64,000 nt of DNA from Clostridium sp. E02 (GCF_003833015.1 NZ_RJLQ01000001.1:62001-126000), one strand, 5' to 3'; shown: positions 51,996 to 62,779, numbered from the stretch's first letter. A program made the numbers and translations. Notes: a model not told the origin generated them from the sequence alone.

Positions 51996-52884
51996 TATAA
52001 TTCGCATTGGAACCAGGAAAAGTGCCCTTGCGGTAGCCCAAACTCTTCTGGTGGCAGATGCCATAAAAACTGCGGATAACGGGCTGTCCGTTCGATTGAT
52101 TAAAAAGCAGACGGAGGGGGATCGAATCCTTGACAAGCCTCTTCTTGAATTTGGAGGAAAAGGCGTGTTTGTGTCAGAATTTGAACAGGCGCTTATTCAG
52201 GGAGAGATTGATCTAGCCGTACATAGTGCAAAGGATCTTCCTATGGACATAGAAGATGGTTTGGGGATTGTTGCGGTGCCCAAACGAGAAGATCCCAGAG
52301 ATGTGTTGGTCACATTAAAAGGAACGGATCCAAAGGAGAATCAGGAAATCGTGATAGGAACCTCCAGTCTCAGAAGACAAATTCAGATCACAGAGATAGG
52401 AAAATCTCTATGGGAAGGGATTCCGGTTCGCTGTGAAAATATAAGAGGCAATGTCCAGACACGGCTGGAAAAATTAAAGGGGGGCGCATATGACGGAATT
52501 CTTCTTGCAGCAGCTGGTTTAAAACGGCTGGGAATAGATGGGGATGAGGCATTTGCGTATCATTACTTTGACTGTGAAGAATTTATCCCAGCAGGTGGCC
52601 AGGGGATCCTTGCCGTTGAAGGTCCTCTTAAATCAAACTATAGCAATCAATTAAAACAGATTGAGTGTGCACAGGCAAGGCTGTGTCTTACACTGGAACG
52701 AAACGTATTAAAACTTCTTCATGCGGGATGCCATGAACCCATTGGTATCTATTCTCGAATAAAGGATGGAACGATGGAGGTATTTGGGATCAGCAAAAGA
52801 GGAGCTGAAATAAAAAGGATTCGTTTGAGTGGAAAACCAAAAGACCATGAAGCACTGGCAGAACTGGCAGCCAGAGGGCTCTAA
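51985..52884 (+). CDS. hemC: hydroxymethylbilane synthase (porphobilinogen deaminase)
   Basis: Joins four porphobilinogens into hydroxymethylbilane. The 299-aa protein has RIGTRKSALAVAQTLLV, SAKDLPMDIEDGL, the conserved GTSSLRR-type loop (IGTSSLRRQIQ) and the cysteine carrying the dipyrromethane cofactor in LLHAGCHEPIGIY. ATG 51985 lies inside the end of the preceding gene, with GAGGG upstream. Confidence 0.95.
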   Translation: MSSDIIRIGTRKSALAVAQTLLVADAIKTADNGLSVRLIKKQTEGDRILDKPLLEFGGKGVFVSEFEQALIQGEIDLAVHSAKDLPMDIEDGLGIVAVPKREDPRDVLVTLKGTDPKENQEIVIGTSSLRRQIQITEIGKSLWEGIPVRCENIRGNVQTRLEKLKGGAYDGILLAAAGLKRLGIDGDEAFAYHYFDCEEFIPAGGQGILAVEGPLKSNYSNQLKQIECAQARLCLTLERNVLKLLHAGCHEPIGIYSRIKDGTMEVFGISKRGAEIKRIRLSGKPKDHEALAELAARGL

Positions 52885-52901
52885 TAGAAATGGAGGTCAG
52901 G

Positions 52902-54416
52902 ATGAAGGAAACAGGTGTGGTAAGCTTAATAGGTGCAGGACCCGGAGATCCGGATTTAATAACAAAAAAAGGGATCAAACGGCTGAAAACCTGTGATGCT
53001 GTGGTCTATGATTCCCTGGCATCGGATCTTCTTCTAGAACAGGTTCCATCTCACTGTCGTAAAATCTATGCCGGGAAAAGAGCAGGGGTACACTCCATGA
53101 AGCAGGAAGAGATCAATCAGCTTTTGATCCAGTTGGCGATGGAGGGTCTTTTGGTCGTTCGTTTAAAAGGTGGAGATCCCTTTGTATTTGGAAGAGGCGG
53201 GGAGGAAGTTCAGGCGCTTAAAAATGCAGGAATCCCGTATGAAGTGGTATCTGGTGTGACCTCAGCGGTCGCAGCCCTAGCTTCTGCAGGAATTCCGATT
53301 ACGCATAGGGCAGTAAGCCGCAGCTTTCATGTAATGACAGGGCACACTTTAGCAAAGGACGGAGTGCTACCTCCTGATTTTGAAACGTTTGCAAGGCTTT
53401 CCGGAACCTTGGTGTTTTTGATGGGACTTGGTACCCTGCCTCTGATCGTTAAGGGACTGATTGAACAGGGAAAGTTAAAGGAGACACCGGCAGCCGTGAT
53501 TTCAAATGGAACATTGCCGGATCAGAAAATTGTTCGGGGGATGTTAAGTAATATTCAAAAAGAAACGCTTAAGGCTGGGATAGTGAGTCCGGCAATCATT
53601 GTAGTAGGAGCGGTGGCTGCTTTGGATTTTTCCTCCACCCATATGGATCCTCTGACCGGATGTCAAATCGGAATCACAGGTACTGGACACTTTGTCAGAA
53701 CCTTAAGAGAGCAATTGGAAGAATGTGGTGCTGCAGTAAAATGCCTTTTCACGCTTTCTTTTCAATCTTACCGATCGTTGGCTGCGATGAAAACTGCGTA
53801 TGGTAATTTATCGAAGTATTCCTGGATCGTTTTAACCAGTGCCAATGGGGTAAGGGAGTTCTTTCATGGACTATTGGAATGCGGTTATGATTTTCGCTCG
53901 TTAGGTGGAGTGAAATTTGCAGTGATCGGAACAGGGACAGAAAAACAGCTTTATCACTATGGATTTCGGGCGGATTATGTGCCTGATCATTATCAGGTGA
54001 AGGATTTGGCAAAAGGTCTTTGTGATCGGATTACGAAAAAAGATTATTTGTTGATTCCACGATCATCAGGTGGATCGATAGAACTAAATGAAACACTGGA
54101 TCAAAAAGGGATTCCTTATGATGACATTATTTTATATGATGTAAATCCAGAAGCAAAAGTTTCAGGGGAGAATCGAAAAGATCTTTCTAAGCTTGATTAT
54201 GTGACCTTTGCCAGTGCATCTGGGGTAGAAGCATTTTTTAGCCAGGGGGAAGATTCACGTATGAAACTCTCCAACGTAAAAGTGGTGTGCATAGGAGCGA
54301 TCACAGCCAACGCACTCAAAAGACACGGAAGAGAGGCAGACATCATTGCATCAGAATCTAGTATTTCCGGTATGGTCGATGCCATTTGTCTGGATTTTAA
54401 CAGGGAAAGGAATTAG
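52902..54416 (+). CDS. cobA/hemD: fused uroporphyrinogen-III C-methyltransferase / uroporphyrinogen-III synthase
   Basis: A 504-aa fusion. The N-terminal SUMT (about 1-240) has GAGPGDPDLITKKGIKRL and VVRLKGGDPFVFGRGGEE. The C-terminal HemD (about 250-504) has ILTSANGVREFFHGL and VTFASASGVEAFF, typical of uroporphyrinogen-III synthase. One polypeptide thus cyclises hydroxymethylbilane and methylates the product to precorrin-2, steering flux to siroheme or cobalamin. ATG 52902 has GGAGG 5 nt upstream. hemL starts 5 nt after the stop. Confidence 0.95.
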   Translation: MKETGVVSLIGAGPGDPDLITKKGIKRLKTCDAVVYDSLASDLLLEQVPSHCRKIYAGKRAGVHSMKQEEINQLLIQLAMEGLLVVRLKGGDPFVFGRGGEEVQALKNAGIPYEVVSGVTSAVAALASAGIPITHRAVSRSFHVMTGHTLAKDGVLPPDFETFARLSGTLVFLMGLGTLPLIVKGLIEQGKLKETPAAVISNGTLPDQKIVRGMLSNIQKETLKAGIVSPAIIVVGAVAALDFSSTHMDPLTGCQIGITGTGHFVRTLREQLEECGAAVKCLFTLSFQSYRSLAAMKTAYGNLSKYSWIVLTSANGVREFFHGLLECGYDFRSLGGVKFAVIGTGTEKQLYHYGFRADYVPDHYQVKDLAKGLCDRITKKDYLLIPRSSGGSIELNETLDQKGIPYDDIILYDVNPEAKVSGENRKDLSKLDYVTFASASGVEAFFSQGEDSRMKLSNVKVVCIGAITANALKRHGREADIIASESSISGMVDAICLDFNRERN

Positions 54417-54421
54417 AAAGA

Positions 54422-55702
54422 GTGAATACACAAAAGTCAAACCAATTATTTGAGGAATCCAAAGATTATTTTCCGGGCGGAGTGAACAGTCCGGTTCGGG
54501 CATTTCAGTCAGTGGGTGGTGTTCCAGTATTTATAGACCGGGCAGAAGGATCACATATCTATGATGCAGATGGCAACCAATACATCGATTATGTGGATTC
54601 CTGGGGACCATGTATCCTTGGGCATGCCTATCAGCCTGTGGTGGATGCTGTTCGGAATGCCTGTTTGTCGGGTTTATCATTTGGTGCACCAACGGGCAAA
54701 GAACTTACACTTGGGAAACTGATCCGGGAATGTATGCCATCCATCGAAATGATGCGGATGGTAAGTTCTGGAACAGAGGCGGTGATGAGTGCCATAAGAA
54801 CAGCAAGAGGATACACCGGACGGGACAAGATCATTAAGTTTAAAGGGTGTTATCATGGACATTCCGACGGTCTTTTGGTGAAAGCAGGTTCGGGGGCGTT
54901 AACTGGTTCTGCACCCGATAGTGCTGGAGTTCCATCTTCTTATACGAAACATACTCTTCTGGCGCAGTATAATCAGGAAGAATCCGTGAAAAAGCTGTTC
55001 TTAGAAAACCCAGATGCCATAGCAGCCATTGTAGTGGAACCAGTGGCGGCAAATATGGGGCTGGTTCCACCAAAAGCAGGATTTTTGGAATTCTTAAGGG
55101 ACATTTGTACTCGATCTGGTGCCTTACTCATCTTTGATGAAGTGATTACTGGATTTCGGATGGGGATCAATGGGGCTCAGGGATATTATGGTGTCATTCC
55201 AGATATGACAACCCTTGGTAAAGTCGTTGGAGGCGGAATGCCTATGGGAGTATATGGTGGCCGGAAAGAGATTATGGAAAAGGTTTCACCACTAGGAAGC
55301 GTATACCAGGCTGGAACCTTATCAGGAAATCCCATCGCAACGGCAGCAGGGATTGTGACCATACAGACGCTATTGGAGCACCCAGAAATATACTCCAATT
55401 TAGAGAGCCACGCGAATAAGCTGATACAGACTTTAAAAGAAGCATTGCCGAATGCACAGATTAATCAAGCAGCATCGTTGTTTAGCCTGTTTTTTGCGAA
55501 AAATCCAGTGGTGGATTATGAGACCGCTCTGGCATCGGATACAAAAACATATGCCAAATATTTTCATTATCTTTTGGAGCATGGCATCTATACTGCCCCA
55601 TCCCAGTTTGAGATTTTATTTTTATCAGCAGCGCATACGAAGGAGGATATTGCTGTCACCTGTCAGATTATGAAAGAGGCAGCAAAGCAATTATCCAAAT
55701 AA
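54422..55702 (+). CDS. hemL: glutamate-1-semialdehyde 2,1-aminomutase
   Basis: PLP enzyme converting glutamate-1-semialdehyde to 5-aminolevulinate. The 426-aa protein has YFPGGVNSPVRAF, SGTEAVMSAIRTARGYTGR, LIFDEVITGFRMG and the PLP lysine in TTLGKVVGGGMPMG. It starts with GTG 54422, immediately after cobA/hemD. In related clusters hemB lies at this junction, but the 5-nt gap excludes it here. A strong terminator closes the operon. Confidence 0.96.
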   Translation: MNTQKSNQLFEESKDYFPGGVNSPVRAFQSVGGVPVFIDRAEGSHIYDADGNQYIDYVDSWGPCILGHAYQPVVDAVRNACLSGLSFGAPTGKELTLGKLIRECMPSIEMMRMVSSGTEAVMSAIRTARGYTGRDKIIKFKGCYHGHSDGLLVKAGSGALTGSAPDSAGVPSSYTKHTLLAQYNQEESVKKLFLENPDAIAAIVVEPVAANMGLVPPKAGFLEFLRDICTRSGALLIFDEVITGFRMGINGAQGYYGVIPDMTTLGKVVGGGMPMGVYGGRKEIMEKVSPLGSVYQAGTLSGNPIATAAGIVTIQTLLEHPEIYSNLESHANKLIQTLKEALPNAQINQAASLFSLFFAKNPVVDYETALASDTKTYAKYFHYLLEHGIYTAPSQFEILFLSAAHTKEDIAVTCQIMKEAAKQLSK

Positions 55703-55709
55703 GAATACA

Positions 55710-55756
55710 GAAGACAGAGAAAAGCGGGGATCGGTTTTCTCTGTCTTTTTATATGA
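55710..55756 (+). terminator. terminator of the tetrapyrrole operon
   Basis: AGACAGAGAAAA pairs perfectly with TTTTCTCTGTCT, followed by TTTTAT. Confidence 0.92.
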
Positions 55757-55888
55757 GATTGCACAGATCTTAAGTCTTAAAGTTCTTGGTTAAAATCTAA
55801 AAGATCCATAAATTGTATTAACATTTCCGGTTATCTATTGATAAATAATTCAATTTGGTATATTTTAATGGAAGAGGAGGCTGAATAT

Positions 55889-56428
55889 ATGGACTATTTA
55901 GTTGTGTATACAAGTAGAACCGGAAATACTCAGAAGGTAGCCATGAAGATTTTTGAGTCGCTTCCAGGAAAGTCTAAAGACATTGTCAGTATTTCTGAAC
56001 TCCATGGAGAAGAAGCAGATACGTACTTTGTAGGGTTCTGGAATAATCGAGGAACCGCAACGACAGAAGTGATTGATTTTCTTACGAATCTTCATGGTAA
56101 GCGGGTAGCTTTGTTTGGGACCTGCGGAGTATTTGAAAATAAAGAATATTTAAAAAATGTAGAAAAGCAGGTTTCTGTTTTTCTTCCAGATGACAATCAG
56201 TATCTGGGGTGTTACTTATGTGGGGGTAAAGTTGGACCGAAGGTTCTTGAAACATATAGACAAATTCAAGAGGTGGAGGATACGAAACAGATCCGGATGA
56301 TGATTTCCGCATATGAGAATGCTATGCTGCACCCCAACTTAGAAGATCTTGAGAATGCGGAACGGTTTGTAGCATCGGTTCTGGATGTACGAAAGCAAAA
56401 GGAGGAGAAAGATGGGTCTAAAAGATGA
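55889..56428 (+). CDS. flavodoxin family protein
   Basis: A 179-aa flavodoxin-like protein: the FMN phosphate loop VVYTSRTGNTQKVAMKIF, then YFVGFWNNRGTATTEVIDFL and ALFGTCGVFENKEYLKNVE. The C-terminal charged tail overlaps the start of ftsH by 17 nt, and GAGGAGG precedes ATG 55889. The electron partner is unknown; no reductase gene is adjacent. Coupling to ftsH suggests co-regulation rather than a shared pathway. Confidence 0.85.
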   Translation: MDYLVVYTSRTGNTQKVAMKIFESLPGKSKDIVSISELHGEEADTYFVGFWNNRGTATTEVIDFLTNLHGKRVALFGTCGVFENKEYLKNVEKQVSVFLPDDNQYLGCYLCGGKVGPKVLETYRQIQEVEDTKQIRMMISAYENAMLHPNLEDLENAERFVASVLDVRKQKEEKDGSKR

Positions 56429-58274
56429 TGGGGATTCTGGAAAGCATCCCAAAAAACCATTTATTTATTACTATATCATTGTAGTGATTCTCATGATTTT
56501 ATTCAATGCAATGGCGGTGCCTTGGATCCAATCAAAATCAGTAACAGAGGTTCCTTACAGCAAGTTTTTAGAGATGATAGATCAGGGAAAGGTTCAGGCA
56601 GTTGCGAAAACGGAGACAGAGATCCAGTTTAAATCCGATACCGGGAAAAAAGACTGGGAAGGAAAACCGGTTTACCAGGTATACAAAACCGGTCTTTGGG
56701 CGGATGAAACCCTAACAGAGCGTCTGATTTCTCATAACGTAGAATTTGATAAAGCCATTGTAAAACAGATGTCTCCTTTGCTTTCTATTCTGCTTACTTG
56801 GATTGTACCTATTTTAATATTTGTATTTCTTGGGAATTTTTTATCCACTCAGCTTCAGAAGAAGATGGGAGGACAAAATGCCATGTCTTTTGGAAAGTCA
56901 AGTCCTAAGATTTATGCAGAATCAGAAACAGGAATGACATTTAAAGATGTAGCTGGTCAGGAAGAAGCAAAAGAAGCATTGACAGAGATCGTTGATTTTC
57001 TCCATAATCCCCAAAAATATGCTGACATTGGGGCATCCCTACCCAAAGGTGCTCTTTTGGTGGGACCTCCTGGAACTGGAAAAACGTTGCTGGCTAGAGC
57101 CGTAGCAGGCGAGGCACATGTCCCGTTTTTCTCCATATCGGGTTCCGAATTCGTAGAAATGTTTGTAGGAATGGGAGCTGCTAAGGTCCGGGATCTGTTT
57201 AAACAAGCCAATGAAAAAGCCCCCTGTATTGTATTTATAGATGAAATTGATACCATAGGAAAAAAACGGGACAGCGGCGGATTTAGCGGCAGCGACGAAC
57301 GGGAACAGACTTTAAATCAGCTTCTGGCTGAGATGGATGGATTTGATGGAAAGAAAGGGGTAGTGATCCTTGCTGCCACCAACCGTCCGGATTCCCTGGA
57401 TAAAGCGTTGTTAAGACCTGGACGGTTTGACCGGAGAATTCCAGTAGAGCTTCCGGATCTAAAGGGAAGGGAAGCGATTTTAAGGGTTCATGGAAAAAAA
57501 GTAAAATTATCAGATGATGTGGATTTTCATGGAATTGGTCTAGCAACGGCAGGTGCCAGTGGAGCAGAACTTGCAAATATCATCAATGAGGCGGCACTAA
57601 GAACGGTTCGTTTGGGAAGAAAAGCGGTGGCTCAAATTGATTTAGAAGAAAGCGTTGAGGTTGTCATTGCAGGGTATCAGAAAAAGGATGCCTCGGTTAA
57701 TGTCGATGAAAGGAAGGTAATTGCTTACCATGAGGTTGGGCATGCTTTGGTCGCTGCAACCCAGACGCATTCGGCGCCGGTTCACAAAATCACTATAATT
57801 CCAAGAACTTCTGGTGCGCTAGGATATACCATGCAGGTAGATGCAGAGGAACGCCGCCTCTTAAGCAAAGAAGAGGCACTGAATAAAATAGCTACCTTTA
57901 CAGGGGGAAGGGCTGCGGAAGAATTGGTATTTGATACCGTTACCAGCGGAGCTTCCAATGACATAGAACAGGCCACCAGAATTGCAAGAGCTATGGTTAC
58001 CCGGTATGGAATGAGTGACAAGTTTGACATGGTAGCTCTTGAAACGGTAACCAATCAGTATTTGGGAGGAGATACCTCATTATCCTGCTCTCAGGAAACG
58101 GCAAAGCAGATTGATGATGAAGTGATTCGAATCGTAAAAGAACAGCATCGAAAAGCACTTGAAATATTAAAAAAATATGAAAATAAACTACATGTAATCG
58201 CAGATTACCTCCTGGAACGTGAAACGATAACGGGAGAAGAGTTTATGGAAATCTTTCATAGAATCGAGGAGTAA
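56412..58274 (+). CDS. ftsH: ATP-dependent zinc metalloprotease FtsH
   Basis: A 620-aa membrane AAA+ protease. It has two membrane segments (about 18-40 and 105-127) flanking a small extracytoplasmic domain, Walker [17 protein letters not shown], Walker [12 protein letters not shown], the second region of homology ([12 protein letters not shown]) and the zinc site [11 protein letters not shown]. It degrades misfolded membrane and regulatory proteins. ATG 56412 has AGGAGG upstream, inside the flavodoxin gene. Confidence 0.95.
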   Translation: MGLKDDGDSGKHPKKPFIYYYIIVVILMILFNAMAVPWIQSKSVTEVPYSKFLEMIDQGKVQAVAKTETEIQFKSDTGKKDWEGKPVYQVYKTGLWADETLTERLISHNVEFDKAIVKQMSPLLSILLTWIVPILIFVFLGNFLSTQLQKKMGGQNAMSFGKSSPKIYAESETGMTFKDVAGQEEAKEALTEIVDFLHNPQKYADIGASLPKGALLVGPPGTGKTLLARAVAGEAHVPFFSISGSEFVEMFVGMGAAKVRDLFKQANEKAPCIVFIDEIDTIGKKRDSGGFSGSDEREQTLNQLLAEMDGFDGKKGVVILAATNRPDSLDKALLRPGRFDRRIPVELPDLKGREAILRVHGKKVKLSDDVDFHGIGLATAGASGAELANIINEAALRTVRLGRKAVAQIDLEESVEVVIAGYQKKDASVNVDERKVIAYHEVGHALVAATQTHSAPVHKITIIPRTSGALGYTMQVDAEERRLLSKEEALNKIATFTGGRAAEELVFDTVTSGASNDIEQATRIARAMVTRYGMSDKFDMVALETVTNQYLGGDTSLSCSQETAKQIDDEVIRIVKEQHRKALEILKKYENKLHVIADYLLERETITGEEFMEIFHRIEE

Positions 58275-58292
58275 GAACAAAATATTCCGGAT

Positions 58293-58340
58293 TTACCAGA
58301 CAGGAACAGCCGATTCGCTGGTTTCCTGTCTGGTTTTTTG
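58293..58340 (+). terminator. strong terminator after ftsH
   Basis: CCAGACAGGAA pairs perfectly with TTCCTGTCTGG, with an inner AGC/GCT, followed by T6. Confidence 0.92.
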
Positions 58341-58361
58341 TGTGGAGTCCATTTGTTTTCA

Positions 58362-59240
58362 TTAGTAACCATCTGGCAGCTTTTTCTGTTCCCGGAATTC
58401 TTTCGGAGACAAACCAAACTCTTTTTTAAATGCTCGGTAAAAACTTGTGTAATCAGAAAACCCATACTGATGGTATAGTTTTGTAAATGGAATGCCAGAC
58501 AGGATCCCATTTTTACTGGATTGAAGCCTCTTTTTAATGATATATTGATGAAGTGATATTCCCATATTATCCTTAAATACATGAGAAATGTGATATTTGC
58601 TTGTATAAAAAAACGAGGCCAGACGATCCAGGGACAAGTCTTCATCCAGATGGTTGTTGATGTAATCACAGAGCTTGAGATAGAGCACATTGCCAGAGGC
58701 AGCAGGTACCTCATGAAGCATGTTGTACGTGATCCGGTTTAATTGAAGAAGAAAAGACTGGACTTGCAGTTGAGCATTTAGATGCTGAAATGCTTTGTGG
58801 CCATGAATCTCTTCTAGCAGATCCAAAAGCATTCCCTGTATATTTTGAAAGGTAATAAAGTCAGTTCGAAAATGGTACTTTTTTTCTTTCACTACATATT
58901 GAAAGCTGTAGGAAAAATCTTCTGACCAGGAACAGATGGACTGATAGTACTCTCTACTGATCCACAAAACAAAACGCTGATAGTTTTTTCCGGTGGAATG
59001 AAACAATGGCTGGTGTTTCACTCCGGGAGGAATCAGCAGATAGTCCCCATATTGAAGGGGGGATTCGATTCCATCGACTTCATAAGTCACATCACCGCTT
59101 AAAAAAAAGTACACCTCATAATAAGGATGGCTGTGTACCACAATATGGTCCAGATCCAAATCTTTATAAAAAAACACTTCAAATTCCCCGGATTTCATGT
59201 ATTGTCGCTGGTTAAAGACGGTTGATAATTCTTTTTTCAT
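58362..59240 (-). CDS. AraC family regulator with cupin sensor
   Basis: A 292-aa protein: an N-terminal cupin-like effector domain (about 15-110; VVHSHPYYEVYFFLSGDVTY, LIPPGVKHQP) and a C-terminal AraC DNA-binding domain (about 190-285; SLDRLASFFYTSKYHISHVF, then FSDYTSFYRAFKKEFGLSPKE). ATG 59240 has AGGTGA upstream. It is divergent from the mannonate dehydratase gene, so a role in hexuronate-induced expression is inferred. Confidence 0.88.
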   Translation of the reverse strand: MKKELSTVFNQRQYMKSGEFEVFFYKDLDLDHIVVHSHPYYEVYFFLSGDVTYEVDGIESPLQYGDYLLIPPGVKHQPLFHSTGKNYQRFVLWISREYYQSICSWSEDFSYSFQYVVKEKKYHFRTDFITFQNIQGMLLDLLEEIHGHKAFQHLNAQLQVQSFLLQLNRITYNMLHEVPAASGNVLYLKLCDYINNHLDEDLSLDRLASFFYTSKYHISHVFKDNMGISLHQYIIKKRLQSSKNGILSGIPFTKLYHQYGFSDYTSFYRAFKKEFGLSPKEFREQKKLPDGY

Positions 59241-59280
59241 AGGAAAATCACCTGAATCCTTCCTTACTTTCTTATTCTGT

Positions 59281-59309
59281 ATTATAAGATACCACCGCAA
59301 GTTTTGCAA
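59281..59309 (-). promoter_or_regulatory. promoter of the AraC gene
   Basis: On the - strand: TTGCAA (59309-59304), 17-bp spacer, TATAAT (59286-59281). Confidence 0.55.
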
Positions 59310-59408
59310 TGTCAACGGCAATTAAATCCATGGTAATGTCTCTTATTCTTGTATATACTAAACACAGAAACAATAATAAAAGGATCAACTGCGTATAAGG
59401 AGGATCTC

Positions 59409-60464
59409 ATGAAATTATCATTCAGATGGTATGGAGACGAAGATAAGGTGACCTTGAATCAAATTAGACAGATTCCGGGAATGCATTCGATTGTAACTGC
59501 CGTTTATGATGTTCCAGTCGGTGAAATTTGGAGCAGAGATAGCATTTCACATTTGAAAAAAGAAACTGAGGATGCTGGACTTAATTTTGAAGTGATTGAA
59601 AGTATTCCGGTCCATGAAGATATTAAACTTGGAAAACCAGAAAGAGACAAATACATTGCAAATTATTGCGAGAACATCAGAAGGGTAGCAGAGGCGGGAA
59701 TCAAATGTATCTGCTATAATTTTATGCCTGTATTTGACTGGACAAGAACCCAGTTGGATCATGTGCTTAGTGACGGTTCCACCTCTCTTGTGTATTATCA
59801 GGATCAGGTTGATAAAGTAAATCCTTTGGAGAGCGAAAGTGATCTTACGCTTCCAGGCTGGGATTCCAGTTATACAAAAGACGGATTAAAACAGGTGGTA
59901 AGTGAATACAATGCCATGACGGAAGACGATCTGTGGGATCATCTTAAATATTTTTTAGAAGCTATCATTCCGGTAGCAGCAGAATGTGGCGTTAATATGG
60001 CAATCCATGAAGATGATCCCTGTTGGAGCATTTTTGGACTTCCAAGAATTATTACCTGTGAAGAGAACTTAGACCGCTTCTTAAATCTTGTAAATGACAA
60101 ACATAACGGGATCACTCTTTGTACCGGTTCCCTTGGCTGTTCCAACAAAAATGACGTGGCTAAAATGGCTGCTAAATATGCGGCAATGGGACGGATTCAT
60201 TTTGTACATGCAAGAAACGTGGAAGTACTTTCTGATAATCAGGGATTTGAAGAGAGAGCGCATCTATCTAGTTGCGGATCTTTGGATATGTTTTCCATAT
60301 TAAAGGCCCTTTATGACAATGGGTTTGATGGTTATATCCGTCCGGATCACGGACGTATGATTTGGGGAGAGACTGGACGTGCAGGTTATGGTCTATATGA
60401 TCGTGCACTAGGAGCAACGTATTTAAACGGAATATGGGAAGCGATTGATAAAATGAGCAGATAA
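59409..60464 (+). CDS. uxuA: mannonate dehydratase
   Basis: Dehydrates D-mannonate to 2-keto-3-deoxygluconate in glucuronate breakdown. The 351-aa protein opens MKLSFRWYGDEDKVTLNQIR. Metal-binding segments are NMAIHEDDPCW (histidine), CTGSLGCSNKND (cysteine), VHARNV (histidine) and RPDHGRMIWGE. ATG 59409 has AAGGAGG upstream. Other uxu/kdg genes are not in the window; the divergent AraC regulator is the likely controller. A terminator follows. Confidence 0.94.
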   Translation: MKLSFRWYGDEDKVTLNQIRQIPGMHSIVTAVYDVPVGEIWSRDSISHLKKETEDAGLNFEVIESIPVHEDIKLGKPERDKYIANYCENIRRVAEAGIKCICYNFMPVFDWTRTQLDHVLSDGSTSLVYYQDQVDKVNPLESESDLTLPGWDSSYTKDGLKQVVSEYNAMTEDDLWDHLKYFLEAIIPVAAECGVNMAIHEDDPCWSIFGLPRIITCEENLDRFLNLVNDKHNGITLCTGSLGCSNKNDVAKMAAKYAAMGRIHFVHARNVEVLSDNQGFEERAHLSSCGSLDMFSILKALYDNGFDGYIRPDHGRMIWGETGRAGYGLYDRALGATYLNGIWEAIDKMSR

Positions 60465-60503
60465 TAAAACCTATTCTTTGTATGATCCTGGATTGACTGA
60501 TTG

Positions 60504-60549
60504 AAAAAGAGAACGATCTCATAGTTTTATGGGTTCGTTCTCTTTTTTT
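60504..60549 (+). terminator. terminator after uxuA
   Basis: AAAGAGAACGA pairs perfectly with TCGTTCTCTTT, followed by more T residues. Confidence 0.92.
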
Positions 60550-60610
60550 GAAAAAATGAATAAATTAGTAGGAAATAATAAATAAAAGTTTATTTCGATT
60601 TCAGCATTCA

Positions 60611-60640
60611 TTGACAAATAGTTACAAAATATCGTATAAT
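60611..60640 (+). promoter_or_regulatory. promoter of the chemoreceptor gene
   Basis: TTGACA (60611-60616), 18-bp spacer, TATAAT (60635-60640). Confidence 0.75.
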
Positions 60641-60705
60641 GAATAAAACCATAATTTTACTGTTATGGAACTATTTACTTAAGACGAGACAAGGAGCAAA
60701 TCACT

Positions 60706-62763
60706 ATGAAGACATCGGGGGATAAGAAGTGGAATCGAAACATCTTTAAAAAGAAAGGAGAGAAAAAACAAAAAACAAAAAGTGCGGGAGCATCGTTTGG
60801 TTCCCGGTTTTCTATGAAGTCGTTAAAGAGTAAGATGCTGGTCTTTATTATTGCTATTATTTTATGTATTTCTGCTTTGAATATGTTGATCAGCATATGG
60901 GTAAGCTACAATGGAATTACAGATGTGGTAAAGGCTGATTTGCAATCAACTGGTAAACTGGTAAACAGTCTAACCGTTCAGAACCTAAATCAAATGAAGA
61001 TTAGCATAGAAGCCAGTGCCCAGGGAGGAAGCTTAAAGTCTATCAATTCCAGAGTGGTAACGGAATATTTGTCAAATCAGTGTAAACTTTATGGGTACAA
61101 AGAATTGGAAGTACTAAATAAAGACGGTGCCGTAACACGGAGTGCAAGCGGAGAGCACATCGGAGACAGTTATATCGATGAAGATTACGTGGCTAAGGCA
61201 TTGAACGGAGAAACGACAGTCTCTACTACGGAATTTGACAGCAACAACGAACTTGTAATACGGATTGCCACGCCTTATGAGTATGGAGTATTGCTGGGAA
61301 CTTATCCTGGAAACACACTGAGCGACCTGGTTAAAGATGTAGTCATTGGTACCACAGGAAATGCGTTTATTTTAGATAATACAGGTACCTTTATTGCAAG
61401 CTCTTCCCAAGATCGGGTAAATGAGCGCCAGAATTTCATTGAGATGGCAAAGACAGAATCTTCCTATAAATCGGCTGGTCGTATGTATGAAACCATGATT
61501 TTAGGCTTGTCGGATATAGGTACCTACACGTATCAGGGTTCTAAAAGATTTTGTTATTACAGCCCGATTACCGGGAGCAAAGGATGGGTACTGGGTGTAG
61601 TTGCCCCCATTAGCGAGACGACAACTTCCATTTACACGGTTGTTATAGCTATGATCATACTAGGAGCTGCATCAATTGTTTGTGGCTGTATTTTTGCTTT
61701 CTGGTTTGCGGGATCCATTGCAGGTCCGGTATCAGACATTGCGGCTCGTATGAAGCTGTTTTCACAGGGAGATCTTACCAGTGATGTACCCGATGTCAAC
61801 CGAACAGATGAGATTGGTCAGCTTGCTACTGAGATCAAAAGATCCGTTCATGGAATGAAGTCTTACATCGTGGAGATTGCTTCTGTCCTTCAGAATGTGG
61901 CATCAGGGGATTTCAGTCATCAGATTGGGATGGAATTTCAGGGTGATTTTAAGATCATACAGGAATCCGTGGATCGGACGAATGAACTTTTGTCTCAGAC
62001 GATGAATACCATCAATCAATCTTCCGATGAAGTGGCAAAGGGCAGTGCCCAGGTGTCTCAGGGAGCCCAGAATTTAAGTCAGGGAGCAGTAGAGCAGGCA
62101 GCTAGTGTAGAGGAATTATCCTCCTCGGTCAATGAGATTTCTTCCAGTCTTTTGAATACAGCAAAATCTGTTGATCAGGTGAATCATCAGGCTAGTCATG
62201 TGGGAACAGCCATGGAGGAAGGCAACGCCCAGATGCAGGTAATGATGAACTCCATGGATCAGATCAGCCAGAAATCCAAAGAGATAGAAAAGGTGAATAA
62301 GCTGATCGAAGACATTGCGTTCCAGACCAATATTTTAGCCTTGAATGCAGCGGTCGAAGCAGCAAGAGCAGGAGAGGCAGGAAAAGGGTTTGCAGTGGTT
62401 GCAGATGAGGTGCGTAATCTAGCTGGTAAGAGTGCCAATGCTGCAAAAGATACTTCTAGTTTGGTTGCAGAGACGATATCAGCCGTAGAAAAGGGAACCG
62501 GAATTGCGTCATCTACTGGAAAATCCTTAAACGGAATCTTAATGGAAACCAGAGAGATGGTTACAGCCATTGAAAGATCAGCGGAAGAATTAAAAGAGCA
62601 AAGTGAAAAAGTTACCCAGGTAACAACTGGAATCGAACAGATTTCCTCTGTTGTTCAAAGTAACTCTGCCACAGCAGAAGAGAGTGCTGCTGCCAGTGAG
62701 GAATTGTCTGGACAGGCAGAAAACCTTAGACAATTAATGAGTCGGTTCCGTCTCAGACAATAG
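60706..62763 (+). CDS. methyl-accepting chemotaxis protein with Cache sensor
   Basis: A 685-aa chemoreceptor: a basic cytoplasmic N-terminus, membrane helix 1 (about 45-67), an extracellular Cache-type domain (about 70-295), membrane helix 2 (about 300-327), HAMP (about 330-385), and a signalling domain whose hairpin tip reads [20 protein letters not shown] second HAMP-like segment ([11 protein letters not shown]) is present. No C-terminal pentapeptide for CheR is seen. It controls motility through CheA; the ligand is unknown. No che genes lie nearby. Confidence 0.93.
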   Translation: MKTSGDKKWNRNIFKKKGEKKQKTKSAGASFGSRFSMKSLKSKMLVFIIAIILCISALNMLISIWVSYNGITDVVKADLQSTGKLVNSLTVQNLNQMKISIEASAQGGSLKSINSRVVTEYLSNQCKLYGYKELEVLNKDGAVTRSASGEHIGDSYIDEDYVAKALNGETTVSTTEFDSNNELVIRIATPYEYGVLLGTYPGNTLSDLVKDVVIGTTGNAFILDNTGTFIASSSQDRVNERQNFIEMAKTESSYKSAGRMYETMILGLSDIGTYTYQGSKRFCYYSPITGSKGWVLGVVAPISETTTSIYTVVIAMIILGAASIVCGCIFAFWFAGSIAGPVSDIAARMKLFSQGDLTSDVPDVNRTDEIGQLATEIKRSVHGMKSYIVEIASVLQNVASGDFSHQIGMEFQGDFKIIQESVDRTNELLSQTMNTINQSSDEVAKGSAQVSQGAQNLSQGAVEQAASVEELSSSVNEISSSLLNTAKSVDQVNHQASHVGTAMEEGNAQMQVMMNSMDQISQKSKEIEKVNKLIEDIAFQTNILALNAAVEAARAGEAGKGFAVVADEVRNLAGKSANAAKDTSSLVAETISAVEKGTGIASSTGKSLNGILMETREMVTAIERSAEELKEQSEKVTQVTTGIEQISSVVQSNSATAEESAAASEELSGQAENLRQLMSRFRLRQ

Positions 62764-62779
62764 TTGATTTCATATTACT

